Source: Sphingomonas baiyangensis (GTDB lineage Bacteria; Pseudomonadota; Alphaproteobacteria; Sphingomonadales; Sphingomonadaceae). Taken from it: a stretch of DNA of 64,000 bases. Below, one piece after another: positions 58,784 to 64,000 of the stretch (within the stretch, counting starts at the first letter, position 1; every line of letters begins with the position of its first letter). Below the pieces are notes generated by a model. It did no database searches and was not told the origin of the DNA. It was given only the letters and a program-made list of their open reading frames with translations. Both the position numbers and the translations under genes were made by a program. Location: positions 1,912,227-1,976,226 of the forward strand of contig NZ_SWKR01000002.1 in NCBI RefSeq assembly GCF_005144715.1, in the 5' to 3' direction.

Positions 58784-59433
58784 AATGTGTGCACCACGAA
58801 CGTCTCGTAGGGTCGGCTGAAGGCGGCGACCTGCGCCCGCGTCATCGCAAAGCCGGCCGGATCGTCGGTGATCCGGCCAGCCTGGGTGCGATAGCGCCGG
58901 ATCGCGAGGCGCTTCGCCAGCCGCGTCTGCCCGCCGAGCGGCAGGGCGATATGATGCGGCAGCACGCGCCCGGCGGGCCAGACGGGATAGCTTACGCGGC
59001 GAACCCTCGCACCGCGGCAATCCGCAAGCGCGCCGGCGACGACGCGGTGGTCGGGGTGGTCGTCGTCATCGGCAGGACCGAGCAACGTCAGCGGCCTTGG
59101 CGCACGCCGGACCTCCGCGGCGATCAAACGCCGGGCCGACGAAACCATCGTCGAAAGTCCGCCATCGGGCAGACTCAAGAACTGGATCCGATCGGCCGTT
59201 ACGCCGATCCGGCGCATTTCGCGTCGGGTCTCGCGCCGGCGTTCGGACGTCAGCCGGGCGGGCGGCCAAGCGCTGCTCGACGGATGGGACGCAGCCCCAT
59301 CGGTGACGACGAGAATGCGAACCGCCACGCCCCGGCGGCGGAGACGCCAAATCAGTCCATAGGCGCCGATCGCTTCGTCATCGGCATGCGGTGCCACCAC
59401 CAGCAGGCAGCGAGGGCGGGCCAGCTGACGCAT
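58780..59433 (-). CDS. PIG-L (LmbE-like) family deacetylase
   Basis: A 217-residue zinc-dependent deacetylase: the metal motif APHADDEAIG and the second motif DDDHPDH are both intact. Such enzymes remove N-acetyl groups from GlcNAc-linked substrates. The start (ATG 59433, or GTG 59436) overlaps the stop of the acyl-CoA dehydrogenase gene; its own stop overlaps the methyltransferase start. Together with the glycosyltransferase upstream, this suggests modification of a small glycoconjugate. Confidence 0.9.
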   Translation of the reverse strand: MRQLARPRCLLVVAPHADDEAIGAYGLIWRLRRRGVAVRILVVTDGAASHPSSSAWPPARLTSERRRETRREMRRIGVTADRIQFLSLPDGGLSTMVSSARRLIAAEVRRAPRPLTLLGPADDDDHPDHRVVAGALADCRGARVRRVSYPVWPAGRVLPHHIALPLGGQTRLAKRLAIRRYRTQAGRITDDPAGFAMTRAQVAAFSRPYETFVVHTF

Positions 59434-60404
59434 CACAAGGACGGCGCAAGGACGCCGCTCGCCACCGCCTGGCCGACACGCATGCGTTGCGCATCGGGGC
59501 CGGGTTGGCGCAGATAGACCGACAAGTCGGTGATCGTCGTCGCCAGCGGATGCTGAACGAACATTGCCTGCAGGCCCACCGCCTGCTGCGCCAGCGTCAG
59601 CGCCGTATCGCCAGCGGTATAGACCGCGCAGCGCGCGGCGCTCACCAGCGGCAACCGCGCCGTTTCGTCGTCAAACCACGACTGCGCCGCCGTGCGAACG
59701 GCACCGGCGGCAGCCTCTGCCGCGGCATAAAGCGCGGCGAGGCGGCCGAGCTGGTGGGGATCGTCCGCGCGGTCGACTGCAACCAGATGATCGCGAACCC
59801 CGTCGACCAGCGCCGCGATCCCGCCCGCCTGCACGGCAGCAAAGCGAAGCGCGCCGCCGCTGAACCAAGGCTCGCGCACATAATCACCGGGTTCGCCGAT
59901 CAGGTCTCCGGTCTGAAGCGCCGCATTCTGCCATCGCACGACATGCGTTTCCGACCGCTGCATTCCGACGACGTGCCAGAAGCCTCGGTCGACGACCGGC
60001 GGGACCCTATCGAGGTCGCACAGGATCAGTCGCGGCCCGTCGCCCGTCTCGGCGGTGACCAGCGCGTGCGAGATCACGCCAGCGCCAGAGGCGAAGCTTT
60101 TGCCCCCAGACAGATTGCCTTCGTCATGGCGCAGTGGTTCGCCCGGCAGGGCCGCGTTCCACACGCCCAATATCGCGCCGTCGCCCACCGTCGCCGCCAA
60201 GCGTGCGCGCTGGTCGGCATTTCCGTACCGATGAACGATCTGGACGGCATCGACATGCCCTTCGAACAGGCGGGCGAGGGGTAGGTCGGTGCGTCCGGCA
60301 TCGTAGAGCAGCCGAAGGAGGTCCATCAGCGCGTCTGGGTCGACCGGGTCGCCAAGCGACGGCACCAGCGCCGCGCGCGCGACCAGCGCTTCGCGCAGGG
60401 TCAA
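59433..60404 (-). CDS. acyl-CoA dehydrogenase-like flavoprotein
   Basis: About 323 residues from a TTG at 60404 that overlaps the glycosyltransferase stop (TTGA), with AAGGG upstream. The middle (GAILGVWNAALPGEPLRHD, LSGGKSFASGAGVISHALV) and the helical C-terminal domain (FAAVQAGGIAALVDGVRDHL) match the acyl-CoA dehydrogenase fold. The protein is shorter than the usual 380-400 residues and I cannot identify the catalytic Glu with confidence, so it may act as a different oxidoreductase. Second gene of the operon. Confidence 0.8.
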   Translation of the reverse strand: MTLREALVARAALVPSLGDPVDPDALMDLLRLLYDAGRTDLPLARLFEGHVDAVQIVHRYGNADQRARLAATVGDGAILGVWNAALPGEPLRHDEGNLSGGKSFASGAGVISHALVTAETGDGPRLILCDLDRVPPVVDRGFWHVVGMQRSETHVVRWQNAALQTGDLIGEPGDYVREPWFSGGALRFAAVQAGGIAALVDGVRDHLVAVDRADDPHQLGRLAALYAAAEAAAGAVRTAAQSWFDDETARLPLVSAARCAVYTAGDTALTLAQQAVGLQAMFVQHPLATTITDLSVYLRQPGPDAQRMRVGQAVASGVLAPSL

Positions 60405-61450
60405 GCCGCGACCCTTCCGAGCGACATCGCGGCAAGCTCTGCCTCCGCGACGGGCAGCGGGACGTTGCGCATGCCGCCGGGGGGCACCGGCACGATCCGC
60501 ATCGCGAACGCTTCGCCATTCGGGCACTCGCGGGCGACGCCGACCGCGTGATCGGGGGTCAGCGACAGCGCGGCGGCGATCCGGTGGGGCTGTCCCGCAT
60601 CGAACGCCCGGCGCGCGTCGGCGTGCAATCGATACTGCCATGTCTCGTCGGCGGGATGGGCGACGATCGTCGCGCTCGCCTCCCGCATGTCGGACTGGCG
60701 CAGCGCCTCAGCAAGGCCGCCGGGGCAACGCCCCTCACGCCGATCTGAGGTTTCGACAACGCAGGCGGCATCCCGCCGCACGCGCAGCCCGGCGCGCGCT
60801 GCTGCGTCGAGGAGGGCCGCATCCTCGCCGGTCGCAACCGGCGCGAAGCCACCCAATGCACGATATGCATCGGCACGGATGCCGAGATTGGCGCCGCCGC
60901 CATAGTGATGCGTGGCGGCGGCTTCCCACGGCACCGGATCGAGCCGCCGGCGAAGTGCAAACAGCGCGTCGTAATAGGCCTCGAGCCGATCCTGAAGTGC
61001 GCTCGGTCGCTCGGTTTGCCGCACGATCCGCCCGGCCACGGCATCGGCGTGCGTCAGGGCCTGCGTCATGGTCGCGACCCAATCTGGCGCCGGTCGACTG
61101 TCCGCATCGGTCGTCAGGAGAAGGCCGCTCGTCCTGTTCAATGCCGCTAGCCCTGCCTGCATCGCAAGGTGCCGCGCTTGTCCGACATTCGTGCACGTGG
61201 CCTTGGCGGCGACCATCCATATGCGGGGCAGCGCACGATCGCGATAGCGTCTTACCAATGCCTCGCTGTCGTCGCTGCAGCCGTTCAGCAGGAAGCAGAC
61301 ATGCGCCGGTTGGGGATGCAGCCGTTCCAGCGCATCGAAGAGCCTAGGCAATTCGGCCGCTTCGTTGCGAGCGGGAATGCAGATGGCAACAGGCGTCAGC
61401 GACGATCCTTCCCGGCTGTGGCGAGTATGACTAAGGACGGCTTCTCGCAT
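60401..61450 (-). CDS. family 2 glycosyltransferase
   Basis: A 349-residue GT-A enzyme: AICIPARNEAAELPRLFDAL begins the nucleotide-binding fold, LLLTTDADSRPAPDWV contains the DxD metal motif, and YGGGANLGIRADAYRALGGF and TGEDAALLDAAARAG form the acceptor side. There are no membrane segments. It is the first gene of a four-gene operon in which every junction overlaps by one to four bases, a strong sign that the products work together. Confidence 0.88.
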   Translation of the reverse strand: MREAVLSHTRHSREGSSLTPVAICIPARNEAAELPRLFDALERLHPQPAHVCFLLNGCSDDSEALVRRYRDRALPRIWMVAAKATCTNVGQARHLAMQAGLAALNRTSGLLLTTDADSRPAPDWVATMTQALTHADAVAGRIVRQTERPSALQDRLEAYYDALFALRRRLDPVPWEAAATHHYGGGANLGIRADAYRALGGFAPVATGEDAALLDAAARAGLRVRRDAACVVETSDRREGRCPGGLAEALRQSDMREASATIVAHPADETWQYRLHADARRAFDAGQPHRIAAALSLTPDHAVGVARECPNGEAFAMRIVPVPPGGMRNVPLPVAEAELAAMSLGRVAA

Positions 61451-61540
61451 GACGACGCCTGAACGCGCCTCAAATGGATCAATATCGGGCGATAAAGGCT
61501 AGCGGCAAGGGCCGCTGCGGACTGAGGACGTTGTGTCTCG

Positions 61541-61972
61541 TTGAATTGTCGGGTCGCCGCTTGTGCCACAGGTACGAGCGCGGGCGTTGAAGCACCGCGT
61601 AGCGTCCGCCTCCGGTCCGATCGCGTTTCGGCATGGCAGCGCGCGCAGGGCATCGACGCGGGCCTCCTGACGGTGTTCTGCCGACATACGTCCGCGTCAC
61701 TGCTGATGCAGGAGAACGCCGCGCCCGAGGTGCGCGGCGACATCGAACGCTATTTCGCGCGGATCGAGCCGGAGAGCGACGATTATGCACCTGACGATGA
61801 AGGGCCCGACGACATGCCGGCGCATCTGCGCACGGCGCTGACCCAGGTCCAGCTGACGATCCCGGTGATGGGCGGCGAACTGGCGCTCGGCACATGGCAG
61901 GGCATCTATCGCTTCGAGCACCGCCGCCGCCCCCATCGCCGCCAACTGGTGTTGCACCTTCTCGGTGAATAA
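61541..61972 (+). CDS. YjbQ (UPF0047) family protein with an atypical N-terminus
   Basis: About 143 residues. The body is clearly YjbQ: GLLTVFCRHTSASLLMQENA, DDEGPDDMPAHLRTALTQVQL, and LGTWQGIYRFEHRRRPHRRQ. Relatives have been reported to have a weak thiamine-phosphate-synthase activity. The first 35 residues, from a TTG at 61541, do not match the usual beginning of the family, so the 5' end may be frameshifted or replaced. No good ribosome site is seen. Confidence 0.75.
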   Translation: MNCRVAACATGTSAGVEAPRSVRLRSDRVSAWQRAQGIDAGLLTVFCRHTSASLLMQENAAPEVRGDIERYFARIEPESDDYAPDDEGPDDMPAHLRTALTQVQLTIPVMGGELALGTWQGIYRFEHRRRPHRRQLVLHLLGE

Positions 61973-62194
61973 TCGCTCTTTCGAAATGTAGTGCAGAAGA
62001 TGAACAGGCGACCGAATACGGGAAGCGGCCGGAGGGTGCCGAATGACCGAGTATGGGTCTTAACAGCCTGCCCCACAGGATCGGTGAACCGCGCACAGCG
62101 TTCAGATGTCGGCCTTCGCGTAGAACAGCGCCCTTTCTGGGCGATAAGAGATGGCCGACATGCCGTAGTACTTTCCTTCGCTGGAGAAAAGCCC
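61973..62194. other. intergenic region with repeat-like segments
   Basis: No gene. It contains GACCGAATACGGGAAGCGG and GCCGAATGACCGAGTATGGG, both related to the dispersed intergenic repeat. The promoter of the next gene should lie near its end. Confidence 0.4.
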
Positions 62195-62659
62195 ATGTGG
62201 CGTTCCATTTTGATCGGCCTGGTGGCCGGACAGCGCGGCTTGACGCCGCTGGCGGCTGTCGCAATCGCCACGCACCGTAAGAAGATTTCCGCCGAGCTGC
62301 CCTTGCAGAAGCTGATGTTGAATCCCGTTATCACGACGGGGACCGTCGCTTTTGCGGCGGCCGAAATGGCGGGCGACAAGATGAAAACGGCGCCTGATCG
62401 GACAGTGCCGATCGGCCTTGCGGTCCGCAGCGTAACTGCCGGCTATGCTGGGGCTGCGCTAGCTCCGCGCGACAAGCGTGTCATTGGCGCAGCCATCGCG
62501 GTCGGAACAGCGCTTGCCTCGTCGTACGTCGGGCTTGCCGCGCGCAAGTGGGGAATGCGGCGCTACGGGCAAACCGCGACCGGGTTCGTCGAGGACGCGA
62601 TAGTCTTCGGGAGCGGGCTGTCCATCGCCAGTCCTTCTCTCGTTGCAGGCAGACGATAA
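62195..62659 (+). CDS. DUF4126-like membrane protein
   Basis: A 154-residue protein from ATG 62195 after TGGAGAAAA. It opens WRSILIGLVAGQRGLTPLAAVA, the pattern of DUF4126 proteins, followed by small-residue-rich helices (TVPIGLAVRSVTAGYAGAAL, VIGAAIAVGTALASSYVGLA) with glycine-rich packing. An inner-membrane protein of unknown function. Confidence 0.75.
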   Translation: MWRSILIGLVAGQRGLTPLAAVAIATHRKKISAELPLQKLMLNPVITTGTVAFAAAEMAGDKMKTAPDRTVPIGLAVRSVTAGYAGAALAPRDKRVIGAAIAVGTALASSYVGLAARKWGMRRYGQTATGFVEDAIVFGSGLSIASPSLVAGRR

Positions 62660-62939
62660 GCACGGCGTCATTGAGATCTACAGGCGGCGCTGGTGCGATC
62701 CGGTCAAATGTCGGCACCGGCAGTTGAACGTCCGGCCCTGCCGCGAGTGATCCGATCAATGCGAGTAGTTTGCACACCGTGCGCTCCGGGTGATTGCGAG
62801 CCTGCGCACACAATCTCGAAGGGACGAGGACACCAGACCACAGGGGTGATCGCCGGCGGGTCCTGTCCTAATTGCACCGCTAGACGGCAACGAAAGATCC
62901 GGCTGTCCTACAACGCCCTGGGCATGCGATGATTTGCGC
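62660..62939. other. intergenic region
   Basis: About 280 bp with no supported gene. A 57-79 codon frame with four Cys (CTPCAP, CPNC) ends at 62932 but has no ribosome site and no recognised family. Confidence 0.35.
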
Positions 62940-63062
62940 ATGCGCCATGACCCTGACCCAAAATCCCGCTGGATCGAAATCGAATTCGGTATCCTAACAA
63001 TTATAGTCCTAAGTGCATTCGTTGCCGGTGCGGTCGGCGCAGTACGTTCGCTGTGGTCCTGA
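62940..63062 (+). CDS. 40-residue putative single-pass membrane peptide
   Basis: A short gene starting ATGCGCCATGAC. The product has a charged N-terminus (MRHDPDPKSRWIEIEFG) and one membrane helix (ILTIIVLSAFVAGAVGAV), ending SLWS. Its end overlaps the GTG start of the thermonuclease-like gene by 10 bp, suggesting coupled translation. Small membrane peptides in this position are easy to miss; the call rests on hydrophobicity and overlap only. Confidence 0.5.
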   Translation: MRHDPDPKSRWIEIEFGILTIIVLSAFVAGAVGAVRSLWS

Positions 63063-63493
63063 CGATCTTCCTACAGGTTGCGGCAGCTGGTCAGTCGTTC
63101 GCCTGTACACCGGTACGCGTATGGGATGGCGACGGCCCGATCTGGTGCGCCGAAGGCCCACGAGTGCGGCTAGCGGGGATTGCCGCACGTGAGATGGACG
63201 GGTCCTGCGCAACCGGTCATCCTTGCCCTAACGCGAGCGCGGTCGCGGCTCGGGACGGCCTCGTTCGCCTGGTAGGTAGACCTGTCGGCCGGTCTCGCCA
63301 GGGGCACGTCATTGTCCAAGCCAGGCCGCTCGCCTGTCGATCCACGGGTTCGGCAGTCGGAAAAAGAACCGGGGCGTGGTGCTACACCAGTACCGGTCAG
63401 GACCTGTCATGCGAAATGGTTCGGCTGGGACTGGCTGCGAGGTGGAACCGGTACTGGGGGCAACACCGCTGTGCAACATTCGGTCGGTCGTAA
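63053..63493 (+). CDS. exported thermonuclease-like (SNase family) protein
   Basis: A 146-residue protein with a GTG start. A hydrophobic leader (LTIFLQVAAAGQSFA) is followed by an SNase-like core: VRVWDGDGPIWCAEGPRVRLAGIAARE with the Arg and Glu expected at the active site, then paired Cys residues (GSCATGHPCP) and C-terminal MVRLGLAARWNRYW. Disulfides and the leader suggest a periplasmic or secreted nuclease of the thermonuclease family. Small forms of this type are common on alphaproteobacterial mobile DNA. Confidence 0.78.
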   Translation: MVLTIFLQVAAAGQSFACTPVRVWDGDGPIWCAEGPRVRLAGIAAREMDGSCATGHPCPNASAVAARDGLVRLVGRPVGRSRQGHVIVQARPLACRSTGSAVGKRTGAWCYTSTGQDLSCEMVRLGLAARWNRYWGQHRCATFGRS

Positions 63494-63524
63494 CCCACCC
63501 GGATCTGGCTACCTAGCTGATCGA

Positions 63525-63815
63525 CTAATGTACCTGCACGGCGCGTTGCGATCCGGCCCCCCTCAGCCACGCTGATACGCCTGATTTCATGCCCTTAAAT
63601 TTGGGCCAGTGATCCGGATCGTCTGTCGTAGGCATTACCATCAGCGCGCAGCTAGGTGGCAGCTGTCGTTTTACCGAGTGGTATAATCGCGATCGGGTAA
63701 GGGTAGTTCGCACCAGCCACATGCAGTCGCTTAGTGGATATGCGTCGCCATCCCAGGCGATCGGTGTCGCCACAGCCGTGACCGGCGCTTCAAACCAGAC
63801 CAGATAAAGCAACAT
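63525..63815 (-). CDS. hypothetical protein
   Basis: A 96-residue frame with coherent codon use: MLLYLVWFEAPVTAVATPIA through DPDHWPKFKGMKSGVSAWLRG. It has no signal peptide or membrane helix beyond the first ten residues. No family is recognised. There is no good ribosome site. It is convergent with the thermonuclease-like gene. The remaining sequence to the window end (63816-64000) shows no gene. Confidence 0.5.
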   Translation of the reverse strand: MLLYLVWFEAPVTAVATPIAWDGDAYPLSDCMWLVRTTLTRSRLYHSVKRQLPPSCALMVMPTTDDPDHWPKFKGMKSGVSAWLRGAGSQRAVQVH

Positions 63816-64000
63816 GACGAAGTGATCCTGCTAAATTTGCCCGCCGCAACGCGCGGACTTTAGCGCGGCTGCGATCGCAAACTGCATTGAGGTCGCAGAC
63901 TTACCGGCCCCTACGCCATGTCGGCACCGGCAAGGTTCGTGTGTCCGATCGCCCTTACCTTCGCGTCAGACCGGCTACCAGCTGCGACTGCATACCGGTC

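Noticed and set aside
62693..62932. A short + strand frame with two CxxC motifs.
   Set aside because: Four Cys in a zinc-ribbon-like spacing attracted attention, but the rest is unstructured, no ribosome site is seen and the frame may be chance.

Overview
The window looks like part of a sphingomonad (Alphaproteobacteria, Sphingomonadaceae-like) chromosome. GC content is high and genes are dense. The core genes (dnaN, ppc, gyrB, recF, prfC, coq4) have alphaproteobacterial character. The lasso-peptide locus has an AtxE2-type isopeptidase beside a TonB receptor and a precursor ending in PGLSDN, which is the sphingomonad/caulobacterial style. About 61 protein genes or gene remnants, one tRNA and several repeat elements can be supported.

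Region 1 (1-8.0 kb) is a lasso-peptide locus. A TonB receptor (only its end is in the window) and an isopeptidase lie on the + strand. A cyclase, a leader-binding/protease protein and a 43-aa precursor too short for routine ORF calling lie on the - strand. Directly upstream on the same strand are a GntR regulator, a PhyH-type dioxygenase, a LuxI AHL synthase and a LuxR receptor, so peptide production appears to be wired to quorum sensing. An AbiE-type toxin-antitoxin pair follows (8.2-9.8 kb).

Region 2 (10-24.5 kb) is accessory. It holds small stress or housekeeping proteins (DUF937, DUF3597, YegP-like, dodecin), a TMEM175 channel, a zinc alcohol dehydrogenase, a monooxygenase-aldo/keto reductase cassette next to a broken uvrA paralogue, an alpha/beta hydrolase flanked by direct repeats, a TonB receptor/PepSY uptake operon and an outer-membrane protein. 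Region 3 (24.5-39.5 kb) is core: dnaN, ppc, rlpA-like, gyrB, a GGDEF protein, a DEAD-box helicase, recF, coq4, prfC, a cyclophilin and tRNA-Ser(GGA).

Region 4 (39.5-43.2 kb) is a decayed phage-like island behind the tRNA, with a frameshifted ParB-methyltransferase, a DUF5681 protein and two orphan genes. Region 5 (44-50.3 kb) is a nitric-oxide/low-oxygen module: flavohemoglobin, FixJ, a haem-PAS FixL, alternative oxidase, a degenerate receiver, a truncated hemoglobin, DUF1971 and an HPP membrane protein. The hmp and aox genes share an 18-bp upstream motif at the same distance and orientation. Region 6 (50.7-56.2 kb) is a complete group-2 Mrp cation/proton antiporter operon. Region 7 (57-64 kb) holds a nuclease-like orphan, a four-gene translationally coupled operon (glycosyltransferase, acyl-CoA dehydrogenase-like, PIG-L deacetylase, methyltransferase) of unknown product, a YjbQ-like protein, a DUF4126-like membrane protein and a secreted thermonuclease-like protein.

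All functional names come from reading motifs. No database search was run.
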